Origin: Linnemannia elongata
Taxonomy: Eukaryota > Mortierellomycota > Mortierellomycetes > Mortierellales > Mortierellaceae
Reading direction: 5' to 3'
Length of the DNA: 64,000 bases
NCBI GenBank assembly: GCA_036320915.1
Contig: JAXBDG010000008.1
Location: 1,178,001 to 1,242,000 of the forward strand
This document shows, in pieces, positions 1 through 11,220 of the stretch (the first letter of the stretch is position 1; every line of letters starts with the position of its first letter). The notes under the pieces were generated by a model, which worked only from the letters and a program-made list of their open reading frames with translations, had not been told where the DNA came from and ran no database searches. The position numbers and the translations under genes are program-made.

Positions 1-135
1 AAGGATAAGGGAGAGAGCAGAAAAGGGAGTGAGCGAGAGAGAAAAGAGAGAGAGAGAGAGAGCGAGAGAAGGAGGGGAAGAGAAAGAGGGGGGTTAAAGG
101 GAGATAGGAAGAGAAAGAAGAAAAAGTAGAGAGAG
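1..135. repeat. GA-rich simple repeat
   Basis: A purine-only style tract with an uninterrupted (AG)n core near 45-62, continued by GGGGAAGAGAAAGAG-type sequence. Similar polypurine/polypyrimidine tracts recur upstream of several genes in this window. Confidence 0.75.
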
Positions 136-160
136 AGAGCAACGGTTGGGTTGGCATAGG

Positions 161-187
161 GTTGTTGTTGTTGTTGTTGTTGTTGTT
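161..187. repeat. (GTT)n microsatellite
   Basis: Nine consecutive GTT units, followed by degenerate copies to about 200. It lies outside any recognised gene. Confidence 0.85.
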
Positions 188-1375
188 ACTATTGTTGTTT
201 GATGCAATTGATGCTTGTTGTTAAATGCTGTTGACAACTTGACACTTTTGTGAAAATCAACAACATTAGTGCACCCTGTATGTGGCGCACTCGGCTGAGT
301 TGGAAGCAATGGGGGTTGTTGTCTGTTGGCCATTGCGGCGAATCACAATATCGTTATTGCATATTGAGATTGGCATGATTGACATGATTAACATGCCTTT
401 TCTTAAAAGTACTATCTCATATATCGATTGCTTGACATGATCCGATGCAAAAGGAAGCAAGTTCCATATAAAAAATAAAATAAAAAAACATAGCACAACC
501 ATAGACGGGGGTTTACTATTAACGATACCTTGAGAGCCAGTCAGGAGGCAAAAGGTATCCAATTCATATAAAACGCATCTTACACCTCACCAACAGACCA
601 CACACACGCCCTCACATCTCCAAGTGTACATCAATAAGGCTCGCCACCATGCAGAAAAAAGAAGACGCCAATGACGCGTCAAAGTAAGGGACCACCCCCC
701 TCCTCAGTGCCTAGGGACAATGACACCAATGTGGTTCATCAAACACCACCATGAAACCACACTGCAACGGTGGTGTTGATGGTGGCCGTGATGGTGGTGT
801 CCTTTCAATCCAGGCTGGGGCCCAATTATCGTATCTGTTCATTTTTAATACCCCACATCGAAGGGCTGGCAATCTGGAGATCAACTTTCTCTCTCTCTCT
901 CTCTCCTTCATTCCCATCCTTATTCTCAGTCCCTCGTTCTCTCGTAGCTTCCTTCTCTCCTGCCAATCTTGTCACCATCACTTCTCAGATCGAGCATCGG
1001 CCAAGTAAAGAAGACAAAACAAACATTTCAGGTTGAGAACAAGAAAGTAGCCCGTTGGCTGATATGCTCTCTATGTTTTCTTCTCACTCCTTTCGATAAC
1101 ACTGTCTTGATCCTTGAGAGCAGAAAGGATCAAAAAAGCAAGATGCAGATAGAAAGAAATAAAGGGGAGAGCAAAATCAAGGAGAAGAAGGAGGATCCGA
1201 AAATCATGCAAGGAATACTCAACACAGGCAAAACCAAAACACCTTATTTTTTTGTTGAACAGCATAACACCATCACCACACCATTGGAGAAGATAAGACA
1301 AATAATACACCGAAAATACAACAAAGGTTCATTCTCTACTCTGCCTTCTTTTCTACTACGTGCTTCTTCTCAGTT

Positions 1376-3797
1376 CTAGACCTGCGTTTCAAAGTCCTGT
1401 TTGACAGCCTTGAGGAACACCGAGTCGACAATGCACTCCAAGCCAGTCAGGGCCAAGCTCTTGGATGCTCTCAAAGTCGCAACATGTGCAATGGGCTGAG
1501 CAGCAGCATGGGCAAACGCATTGGTGTGAAGTCCCATCGTCTTGTCGTCCTCGCCAATCAAATTCAGAATGTTGAACATTGGGTGGATACCGGGGAGGGC
1601 ATAGGTAAGGTTGCCCATGTCAGTCGATCCAGAGAGCTTGGACATTTGCTCCTGCTTTGAACCGTATTTGACGCCTTGGTTGTTCATATAATGCTCAAAC
1701 TTGCGCGCCAACGGGTCGTTCGTGATAATGTCTATCGTGCATATAAAAAAAAATGAAATGAGATGGTTTAGTACATTGCGACGAGCTTTAACATTGACTG
1801 ACGAGACAATGGATCGGATAAGCAATAATACGTACCCTTGTAGGGAACGCCCCAGGTCAATTTGACAGTGCATCCGGTAGAGGTAGCAGCACCCTTAAAA
1901 ATCTTCTCGACACGCTTCTTGAGGACCTCAACCTCCACAAACTTGGGAGCACGTACAGTGTAAACCGACTTCGTGTAATCAGGAATAATATTGGCAGCCT
2001 TGCCTCCGTCCTTGATGATACCATGGACACGCTGGCTGGGGTGCATCTGCTGACGCATCATCGCAATGTTGGTGTACGACTGAACTGCGGCATCTAACGC
2101 GTTGATACCCTCCCAAGGAGACGCCGACGCGTGCGAGGCCTTTCCAAAGAACTCGACTTCGACGGTGTCCAGGGCCAAGAAGGCGGGGTAGACGACATCA
2201 GCATTGGCGCCGTGAAGCATCATGCAGACATCTACGCCCTTGAATGCGCCGCGGTCCAACATCACAATCTTCCCGCCTATTCTCAATCATAAATAACCAA
2301 ATTATGGTCAATGGAAATTGTCCTTTGTCCGCTTGTTTTCACAACAGATAATAATAAAACGCGCCTTTGTCGCATTAAATCGTGATATGATCATTTACCA
2401 GTGGTCTCCTCGGCGGGAGTTCCAAACAGCTTGACCTGTCCCTCAAGCCCAAACTGCTCAATGACCGTCTTAAGTCCAATTGCCGTTGCAACGCCGCTAA
2501 TAGCGATCAAGTTATGTCCACAGGCTTGGAAGGCGCCTGTGGGAGAGTCCGTGCTTGGGAGTGCATCGTACTTTTTTCAGAATCGAAAACCATGCAGAAA
2601 ACATTGAGGCGAGTGGGATGTGAGTTCATAGGTTCAAAGTGTGAAGTTAGACAACAAATTCGTGGCGCAATTAATCATCAAGACTGTGACTGTCAGTGAT
2701 TAACTGCCAATGATCACCAAAGGCAACTGATGGGATCAATGGGTATTAAGGCATTTCTTACCTCGGAGCAGATACCGATGGTGACCTTATCAGAGTTGCC
2801 AGCGCGGGCAACAAAGGCCGTGTCGAGTCCATAAGCCTTGCGCTCGACCTCGAAGCCCTTCTTCTCTAGGTAGTCCGTCAACAGGGCATGGGCCCTGTGC
2901 TCCTCATAGCTCAACTCAGGGTCCTCGTGAAGCTGATGTTCAAAAGAAAAGTCCTTGGTTACTTATTTGATAATCGCCTTAGTAGAGTGCATGCAATTCC
3001 CACGTTCTTATATCATTTCACACGCTAAACAAGAAAGGTACCTTGAGACTGATCGCACGGAGTTCGGAGGAGACACCCTCAATGGCCAGATGAACAGCCT
3101 TGGCAAACTCGTCCTTTTCCCAGAGGTCCGACAAAGGTACACGGCTGGTCTCGTTGACAAGAAGTTGGCTCATTTCCTGAGAAAGGGACTGATATGCTGG
3201 AGGGAGAGTTGATGTCGTACTGTTTTCGCCGCTGTACAAGTGAGCGTTCTTTTCCTGTTGAATATAAAAGAGGTTTGAAAAGAATAAAAACGATATTCGT
3301 TGAGTTGGTGAATGAAAGTGTTAAGTGACTTGTGGGTTGGAAGGTTGGTCTTTCTTTGCGAAGACGAGAATGAATGAATGAATGTGAAAAAGCGAGGGCC
3401 GTGGGGAAAAGTAAGAGAATATTTGTGCTATTTTCTGTTTTTTGCGAAGCTGGTGGGAAGGAGGGTGGGTGGTTGTTTGTTGTTTGTCTCTCTCTTGTTG
3501 TTGTTGATAAGGACAATCATGCCATGGCAGTGCGCAAGGACGAAGGGCGAACTGCACGAGACTTGATTGAAAGAGGAGAAAAAGGGGCAGACTATGCTGT
3601 GTGCAGTGATTAAAGGCGACGGAAAGCAGTAAGACAAACAAGCACTACCATCAAGAAGGATCAAAATGCCGTACGTTGAATTCTTCAGTGGTAGAAGTGG
3701 TGGGCTTTGAGGTAAAGATTCCTTGAAAGATGGAGAGGCATCCTGCAGCAGGAGCTGCTGATGTCGAGGAGGAAGAAGGGGACTTTTCAGACGACAT
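1376..3797 (-). CDS. M20 family metallopeptidase / amidohydrolase (PM20D2-like)
   Basis: Six exons on the minus strand: 3797-3675, 3254-3042, 2932-2762, 2570-2399, 2276-1836 and 1731-1376, giving 491 aa. The spliced protein carries the M20 zinc-peptidase signatures: SEYDALP across the exon 3/4 join, ACGHNLIA, GTPAEET, MMLHGA, and a dimerisation-domain stretch beginning VEFFGKASHASASPWEG. Family members of the PM20D2 (Xaa-Arg / beta-alanyl-lysine dipeptidase) branch hydrolyse amide bonds of small dipeptide-like metabolites in the cytosol; the exact substrate is not visible. The first 41 residues are Ser/Thr-rich and poorly typical, so a start within exon 2 is possible. The exon 4 acceptor is an unusual AAG but is fixed by the SEYDALP motif. 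A gene-free spacer with no sign of co-regulation separates it from the next gene. Confidence 0.9.
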
Positions 3798-3941
3798 GAG
3801 GAAGGGACAATGGGGGGTTGAATGAAGGGACGTGGAATGAATGTGGAGAGTGTGAGAAAAGAAACAAGGGAGGAAAGAGAAGAAGGGAAAGAGGAACGGG
3901 GATCGATGGGTGTGAGCTAAGTAAGGTTGCGATAGGGACAA

Positions 3942-4676
3942 GGGGACAAGGGGGAGACATGGGCGGACGCCAATTTAGACGCTAGAAAACTAGAAACGCC
4001 ATCTTTGCCTGATTTGGCGCCGTTATTTTCTTTGTCTCTCACCGTTTGATGTATGCCGTAGGTACAACCAAGGGTACAGGGTGCAGCAGTGAGAAACGAA
4101 AATGAACGAAGACAACGGCGTGCTTTGACTCTCTAATGCCTCATATTTATCCGACTCACCAGCACCTTGACGGAGACAACAAACCCAGGGAAACATGAAT
4201 CGTGAAAAGGTTTGCTTGTCACAGCGAAAAAAAATGATAGGAGCAACAACCATGCTCCATTGCGTAACTCCCATGTAAACATGCTCTCCTTTTACGCTTG
4301 GAAACCACAACTTTTTTCCAAGAGTACTTTCTCTTCCCCCTAACATGCGAACCGCACTATCAGTGCATGACTTCCCCACAATAGAAGTCTCCATCTTGCG
4401 CCGCGTCCGCTAGCTTATTCGTTCGTGAGAGTAGTAAAATGAAGATCGCCAGCAAGATTGTATGCATGCATGCATGCATGCGCCCCATGGTAATAGCAAT
4501 AGCAAGAGGTAGTAAATATGGTCGTGGTAGTGGTGTTGTAGCTTTCTAGCCCTTTTTCTATGTTTTAATAGATCTTTTTGGGTGGATGTTTGGCGTAAAA
4601 AAAAAAACGTATAAAAAAATGAACAAAAATCGACTTCTCCTCCTTCACTCTTTTCTCCTCCCAAGCTGCTAATAGC
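3942..4676. other. Spacer between two minus-strand genes
   Basis: Holds the presumed promoter of the M20 gene and the 3' flank of the epimerase-like gene. A minus-strand open frame of 123 codons (4023-4394) has no recognisable motif and I do not support it as a gene. A palindromic (ATGC)n tract lies at 4461-4481. Confidence 0.55.
4461..4481. repeat. (ATGC)n self-complementary tetranucleotide repeat
   Basis: Five tandem ATGC/TGCA units. Each unit is its own reverse complement, so the tract can form a cruciform. It lies in the 3' flank of the epimerase-like gene. Confidence 0.8.
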
Positions 4677-7600
4677 TTAGTCCCGTGGCCAGATGCCCAA
4701 GTCCTGGAAGTCGACGATGATCTCACGCAGGCTCGCCTCTGTCAACTTGGGGTGGTCGTACACGAACCCTGTCGTTGTGCAGATCTTGGTTCCGTCGAGC
4801 GAGACGGCGTTATTGTAGAGCAACTCCTGGTCCAAGTAAGGCGTCAATGGTGACGTCTTGATTGAGTGAGCCTTCAAGATATCTGACCAAGGTGCCAAGT
4901 GCATCTCGTTAATATCCTCCGTTGCTCCCTTCATGTTCAACTATTTTGTAATCAAAACCGAAAGGTGAGAGTAAGGTTAGTGGGTGACGTTCAATGATAA
5001 TAGAGACTGTATCCTTTTCAGAGAAAAAAATATTGCTGAAAAAGTACCTTGGCCATTTGAGAGATAACCTTGCCCTGGAATCCAGTCTCGATACCAAAGA
5101 TGGCGCGGATATGTGCGTTGACGGCCTCCTGGTCAGTGTCGTTTTCGTCTGCGAGGTTGAAGACCCAGGCGCCCGTCTTGTCGTTGCTGACGTACCAGTT
5201 GGCAGTGTGCCAGACAGCCTTGGCGACATCGAGCACATGGACAGTGTTGATGCGCAAATCCTTTGTCCACAAGAACTCCATCTTCTGGTTTAAGTGCTGG
5301 TACACACGACCGCAGATCAATCTGGGGGCTATGAGCGTGATTGTATGAAGAAAGGATGCAATTGTTAATACCATTGCATGAGTATAGAACCTGTGTCAGA
5401 CTGTACATTGTCCATCAATTGAAATGATCCTTACTGAGTCCTCCCATGGCACCGATACCATAGACGACAGCGGGGCGAAGAATGATCAAGTTCAATCTGT
5501 ACATGCGTAAATGAAGATAAAAAAAAGTGGTCAGTAAAGTCACGGATACCACGCAGGCAGATGATTGAATTGACATCATGCGCAGACCCTCTTCCGCCCT
5601 CTTCATCCTGCTGCTAATGCAATGCAGCTCTTTCTCCGCTGTAATATAACCCGTCGATCGATCGGTCGCATTCCTGTCCGTCTCGTAGCAGTAATGGTCC
5701 AGTTCAGTCCAGTCATAAACAAACACCATTGTCGCTCTTTCGAAAATTCTCCTCTGATTGCAAATTTCTCCTGAAAAGAACTCCGACTTACCCGGCCATC
5801 TCCTGCAACTCGTTGTCGACCTTTAGCTTGTACTGAGCCATCACGTTCCATGGCTTGGTCTTTGAGTCCTCCTTGCTTGCAGTCTAGATATCAGGAAGGG
5901 AATGTACCAAAAGTCAGAAAACGCTTTACGGTCCAATAAGCCCCGTCTCTGCATTACCGAGTGTTTCCTGATAACCAGGTTTGTACTGCAACAAAGGAGA
6001 AAGAAATGGCCACTTACGCCGTCGGATTCGTAGATATCGCCTGTGGAGAATTGGACAAACACCTTGGTGTTTCTCTTGACTGCCTCCTTGGCACAGTTGA
6101 TTGACAGTCTGTAAATACGTTCCTCATAGATCTATTACAATAAACCACAAATGAGAGAAAGCCATGTTAATGAATTGAACGTTGGGGCCTCCTCCTGTGT
6201 GATAGGGGTTAAGGGTTGCCATTTATAAAGTAAAGCCGCAAGAAGTTCAAGGGGGGTATCAAATAAGATGGATTCATTGTCTGTGTCCGCGTCAATTGGG
6301 TTGAAACAAGAACTAGGGGGGCAAAGGGCATGATTGAAAAGGGATGGGGGTAGAGTGGGAGAGAAAGCAAACATGCCCTAAGTGTCGCTTTGCATTGTTG
6401 CAATTATTTTTAGTGCATGGTGCTTCTTATGGGTTCCTTTCAAACACGCGCTTCTCTTTCTTTCTTTATCGCTTTTAGTGATGTCGAGGGAGAAAAAAAA
6501 GTTTATCCTTGTTCATGGTTAACTTGCTGTCTTTTCAGTCCTGAAAGTCAAGTCCGGTCCTGCCATTTCTGGAGAAATGAGATGTCACTGCCGCTCCTTG
6601 TTTGCCCTTCCCCCTTGTTCTGGCCAGGTCGACTCTCTGTCCAAATATTCTGCGTTTATCATTTTTCCTGGTTTTTTTTCCTTTTTTTTTTTTGGTTATC
6701 GTATTGGCTATTGCTGTCTACCTTCCCGGTTACTTTTGAACCTACTTTTTTTTTTTCTCCTTTGGGTCTAAACCCCCGCCCCCGCTTTACTTTGCTTTGC
6801 TGGAACGACATGCCCCTTCTCTCTATCTTTCTCTCCCAATGGTATGTCTCTGAGGGGATGTCTGATTGGCTCACAACTCATCCAGTCAAAGTAAAGGAAA
6901 AGAATAAAAAAAAAAAAAAAAAAAAGCGTATCACTTGCTCACACTCACTCGCGAGGGCAACATCACCATGCAGCATGATAGAAGAAAGAAAGAACGCCCT
7001 TCTTTCCCGTGGACAGAAGAAACCACCTTTCCCCCCTTTCCCCTCTTCTTTGAGTTCTCACGCAACGGTCGAAAAAAAGGCAATTGAAATAAGTGACATG
7101 GGTCACTTAGTGTCCCCCTCTTTCTTGCACACTTTCTCACACCTATTTTTTTTTTTTTGTATACACTCCCATTTACATCCCAGAAATCTTCCACCATGGA
7201 ACATAGCTAGGTGGACAGGTTATGTGGTTTTGGTTTGTTTTTGTCATTTTTACCTCGTTAGGCTGGGAAAACTTTGTCTCGGCAGCAAAGTTGATGACAT
7301 AGTCAAAGGTCGAGCCATCAGCACGGCTGAACGCCTTCTCAATCGATGCTATTATATTGCAAGGGAGAAAAACAAAACCACACTTGGTCAATATACCATT
7401 GCCTTTCCACATCCATCGATGCCATGTCCCGTTTTCATTGGCGTTTCATTTTTTTCGCTTTGTTGTTATCCCATCGACGAATTCTGGCTGCCGAAGAGAA
7501 ATACATCCAACCAAGAACCAGGACGGACACTTCATTGGTCGAGAGTGTATGGTAGAAGTAAAAAAAAAGAGGGAGAGAGAGAGAGAGGGAGAGAGAAGAC

Positions 7601-7912
7601 GACGCCAAACAGCTTCCTAACAGAACACGCAGCGCTACATAAAGCGCTCTTTCCGCTTCCTTCATAACAAAACAACGTGTTTTTTTCGTTATTTTTTTTT
7701 TTTTTTTTACCTGGGCTGGAAAGGTTGCCCTGCATGAACTCGACTTGGTCAAAGGCAGCAGTGCAGCGCTTGTTGAGGTATGCGGTCTGGGGGAGGACCT
7801 TGTCGACGACCCTGATTTCTGAGGCGAGATCGTGCTCGGTCAGGTAGGCAACAAACTTGCGGCCGATGAAGCCGACGCCACCGAGGACAAGGACTGTGGG
7901 TTTTGGGGACAT
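4677..7912 (-). CDS. Extended short-chain dehydrogenase/reductase, NAD-dependent epimerase/dehydratase-like
   Basis: Seven exons: 7912-7711, 7348-7254, 6131-6018, 5883-5792, 5496-5435, 5328-5048 and 4940-4677, giving 369 aa. The N-terminus has the Rossmann NAD(P)-binding glycine motif LVLGGVGFIGRKF, then VINFAAET (the NxAA-type element), FSTGDIYES and LRPAVVYGIGAMGG, which are landmarks of extended SDRs such as sugar epimerases, 4,6-dehydratases and 3-beta-HSD-like enzymes. The family uses NAD(P)+ to oxidise or epimerise a bound substrate; the substrate cannot be told from sequence. The expected YxxxK is not clean: the likely region reads QYKLKVDNEL, with Lys at +3. Intron 2 is 1,122 bp, the longest in the window, and is packed with poly-T and poly-A runs. 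Probably cytosolic, as no signal peptide is visible. Confidence 0.88.
6906..6925. repeat. Poly-A run inside intron 2 of the epimerase-like gene
   Basis: About twenty consecutive A on the plus strand, which is poly-U in the minus-strand transcript. It lies inside the long intron 7253-6132 together with shorter poly-T runs near 6680, 6748 and 7150. Confidence 0.85.
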
Positions 7913-7998
7913 GGTGATGGTATTAGGAGGAGGATATTAAGTGGAGATGTAAATAAGTGATGGGGATGTAGTGGATGAGCGTGCAAGTGCGTAAGTGT

Positions 7999-7999
<1 letters not shown>

Positions 8000-8043
<44 letters not shown>
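8000..8043. repeat. (GT)n microsatellite
   Basis: A near-perfect GT dinucleotide tract of about 44 bases with one TTT interruption, roughly 90-130 bp upstream of the start codon of the epimerase-like gene. On that gene's strand it is (CA)n. Confidence 0.9.
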
Positions 8044-8044
<1 letters not shown>

Positions 8045-8667
8045 AAGAGCGATGAATGATTGTGAGTGAGGGGTAAAGATTAGTGGTAGTGGTATCGGGA
8101 TCTGTTGTCGAGGGAGGAAAGGGAAGACAGGAGAGGAGCAAAGGAAGAAAGGAAGACAAAGAAGAGAAGAGAAAGGAAAGAAAGAAGAATAAAAAAAAAG
8201 AGCAAAGAGTGCGAAAGAAAAAGGGAAGGAGTGGTGGGAGGAGTGAGTGCGTGAGTGCGTGAGTGAGTTGGAAGGGTGGGACAGAAACATTCAGGCACCA
8301 TCAGCACCATTCAATCACTCGATTCACTTCAGGAACCATCAGTCAGTCAGTCAGACCGATAGACTGATAGAGTGATAGGCAACCATCCATCACCCACATC
8401 ACCCACACACAGAAAAACATCCACGTTTTTTAGAGTCCTCCCTCCCCTCCGCCTCCAAACATAAACACATCCGCCCCATGCTCTCACAAGACAGAAAAAA
8501 AAATAGTACTGTACACACAAGCTTACTTTACTCGCCTGTTGGACAAAAAAATCCAGGGCAAAAATCATCATCCCCTCATCCCCCATTTCTTGTCGCACCT
8601 GTCGGGATGCTTTCCTGCAAGTGATTTGTTTGCTCGAGACAACCATCAATGCATTCACACCTGCCTG

Positions 8668-8682
8668 CCCCCCCCCCCCCCC
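8668..8682. repeat. Poly-C run
   Basis: Fifteen consecutive C on the plus strand. A second, longer run lies about 280 bp downstream. Confidence 0.85.
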
Positions 8683-8963
8683 TGCCATTCCCCCTGCGTG
8701 CGATCGAACCTTCATATCGTTCTCGTCTTGGTCGGGGAGAAAAAAAATTCTTCAAACAACAAACATCATCACCATAGCCATCATCATACCCGGCGGCATC
8801 CAATCCATCCATGCATGCATGCACATATACCCTGGATTGGTTTTTCTCTCCCGCATATCCAATTTTCTTACAACCTTACTCCTGTTCAAATCAGTCAGCA
8901 AAGCTAAACAAAGCCGGCATCCAGTCCGTCTCCTTTTCTTTTCTTCTTATTGCTCACCGGCAA

Positions 8964-8982
8964 CCCCCCCCCCCCCCCCCCC
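8964..8982. repeat. Poly-C run
   Basis: About nineteen consecutive C on the plus strand, giving an uninterrupted G-run on the minus strand downstream of the TLC gene. Confidence 0.85.
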
Positions 8983-9615
8983 TGCTCCTTTCTGGCATTC
9001 TTCCCAATCTCCCAAACTCCCTTTTTCTTCTTACCGCTCTTCCCCATCCCCTTCAAATATCCAGCACATGGCAACTTTCTATTCCCAGCGAGAACACAGA
9101 AAAAAAAACGACACACATAATCCAAAAAAGATGAATCTCCGGAAGTAGGTGAGCACTTTCTTTTCTGTTCTCTGTTCTATTAGGTCCCTTTTTTTCCCTT
9201 TTCACCTCACACACACACCCTCCACTCAATGAACCCAGAAGGACCACATTTTACACTGCCTTTCAGCATTATGACGAAAGAGGGTGAAAGGACAGATACG
9301 GGCAAGGCAAAAGGGGGAAGGAAGGGCACCGCATCCAATTTTTTTTTTGCTTTGCTCATGATAAAAACATATACTTCTTTAACATATAATTGATACTGGA
9401 AAAAGCTGTTTTTGTTTGATTTTTTTTTCAACACGCGACGATTATTACCATTTCGTGCTTACTTTATGTCATCATAAGTATTGGGAAGGAAGAGGGTTTT
9501 AAGTGAGTGGGGTCGAAAGGAGGAGAAACAGAGAGAGAGAGAGATGTACAAAAAAAAATACTGTGTTGGGAGAATGGGGAAATAGAAAAAAAAAAACTAT
9601 ATACCAATACTAATA

Positions 9616-11220
9616 CTACTTCTTACTATTATGAATACGTAGTTGGATCGTCTTTCCTTCTGATCCTATGGACGAGGAAGTAGAAGTACCAACCGCCAAC
9701 TTCTCCTTTGCCTGTCCCTGTTTCTGCTTCAGTTCCGAGGTAGCAGCCTTCTTGTTCCGACGTGCACGCCGCCGCACGCCCTCAAAGTACTTCCAGATCC
9801 AAAACGCATGCAGACCCAGAGCCCCCGCAAACAACTCTGCAGCCCCGGAGGGTGTTGAGTAATTGAACAGAATCTCCTGGAGTATCAGTGCATGCCCAAT
9901 AATCCTGGTGAGGATGAACGTAAAGGGAAACCAGAATGAGCGTGAGCTCTCCAGGTGCGGAAACATGTTGCTTACTGACAGGAATAGCGTTGACACTATA
10001 CAGATTCGTTTCAACGAGGGTTAAAAAGAAAAGGGGTGTAAGGTAAGCAAAGTGAGGGGGTGTAATGAAGGTCACTTTAGAGATTGCAATGTATTTTAAA
10101 GGGTGAACAAAAAAAATGTAGAGCAACATATTATTGAACATGAAGTAATGTAGTAACATAGGAAGAAAAAATGGATACGTCCTCCTCTTTTCGTTTGCAA
10201 CCCCTGTCAATAGTATTGAACCTTTCGATCTCACACCACCACACCACTACATCACCACAAATCTCATCCTGCACACAGCCAAATAACCAAACAACCAAAC
10301 AACCAAACAAGAAAAAAACAAGCAACCAACTTACCCTCAAGGGGTCCACCGCAGATGGAAAAGATCCAGAGGTGGTTCGCCTTCGCCAGTCGCCAAGCCA
10401 GCAAGGTATACACAATATGATGGGCCCATCCAGACAGCGGGTCGACCTGATCCGGGTAATGGATAAACCCCAGAATCAAATCTGCTAGAGCGTACCCCAC
10501 AAAGTACGCGACCGCGACCGCACCAAAGACAGACTCCTGTGGGAAGTTTTCAAGTGAGTACAAAAGACGCCTGCCTCCGCCCAGGTATGGTGAGAGTGCT
10601 TGTGGGTTGAAGAGCTGGGTTGGCTTGAAGGGCGCGAGTGAGAATATTGGGAGGGAGACCATCCATTGCAGGGCTGTGCCACCGAGCCGAAGAACGCCCT
10701 CTGCATTTGAGAGGGTCTTGAGGGCCAGTGACAGGGACAGGGAAGAAGACACCTCCGTGGGAGAGAACGCGTAAGCAGGAAGCTGTTGAACCCATCTCAG
10801 AAACCTGGGTGCCCAGACCGTAAACACCGTCGCGCTCTCTGGATCAACCAACCCCAACGAGATCGCGTCCAGCCCAAGTCGCTCATAAATAGTCAAACGG
10901 ACGTATCCGAACTGGAGTAAGGACGGGATCATGAACCCAATAGAGCAGAAGAAACTCAGAGTCCAGCCCAGTCGACGGCGTTCTTTCCCAAAGATCGGGA
11001 ATATCGCCCAAGTTGTATAGAGGAGCACAAATTGAAGGAGGAAAAAGATGCCGGTCGCCTGGAAGAATAGGATGTTGATGGGGCTCTTTTCCATTCCGAG
11101 GAAAGTTTCATATGGAGGTGTCGGTGCTGTTACTGTTGATCCTTCGTTGGCGAGCTTGGAGAGGGTCTCCAGGACCTGGAGAGGCGTTTGGGTCGTCGCT
11201 GGATCCTGAAGGTAATCCAT
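9616..11220 (-). CDS. TLC (TRAM/LAG1/CLN8)-domain multi-pass membrane protein
   Basis: Two exons, 11220-10335 and 9995-9616, give 421 aa. Hydrophobic segments are spaced through the protein: ILFFQATGIFFLLQFVLLY, LSFFCSIGFMIPSLLQF, SVFGAVAVAYFVGYALADLI and the pair flanking the splice. The C-terminal half reads like a TLC domain: GWAHHIVYTLLAWRLA supplies the conserved paired histidines, followed by the GGPLEVSTLFLSVSNMF element and FTFILTRIIGHALI. TLC proteins sit in the ER, Golgi or plasma membrane and act in sphingolipid or sterol-linked lipid homeostasis. Ceramide synthases belong to the superfamily, but this protein lacks a Hox-like region and is nearer the TLCD group, so no reaction is assigned. 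The last ~45 residues are basic and Lys/Gln-rich, probably cytosolic. Minus-strand neighbours lie more than 1.7 kb away on both sides. Confidence 0.8.

Larger units (their letters stand above)
1..1375. other. Gene-free low-complexity stretch at left edge
   Basis: I see no supportable gene here. The first ~135 bases are a GA-rich purine run, followed by a (GTT)n tract at about 161-187 and a (CT)n tract near 889-906. Short reading frames exist on both strands but show no domain, no codon bias and no splice continuity. It is probably the 3' flank of the M20 peptidase gene plus sequence shared with a gene beyond the left edge. Confidence 0.6.
7913..9615. other. Promoter/spacer with simple repeats
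   Basis: No gene recognised. It contains the 5' flank of the epimerase-like gene with a long (GT)n microsatellite, purine-rich sequence to about 8230, two poly-C runs (8668-8682 and 8964-8982) and the 3' flank of the TLC gene. Several frames stay open across the repeats on both strands but are compositional artefacts (Pro, His, Ser and Thr runs). Confidence 0.55.

Noticed and set aside
4023..4394. Minus-strand frame of 123 codons
   Set aside because: Cys/Ser-rich random-looking translation in the promoter region of the M20 gene; no motif or relative recognised.
6417..7667. Plus-strand open frame of 416 codons
   Set aside because: It lies opposite intron 2 and exon 2 of the epimerase-like gene, is full of Phe/Lys homopolymer translation from T- and A-runs, and has no family motif.
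8000..9150. Several overlapping open frames of 60-175 codons on both strands
   Set aside because: They follow the GT, purine and poly-C repeats and give His, Thr, Ser or Pro runs without splice or motif support.
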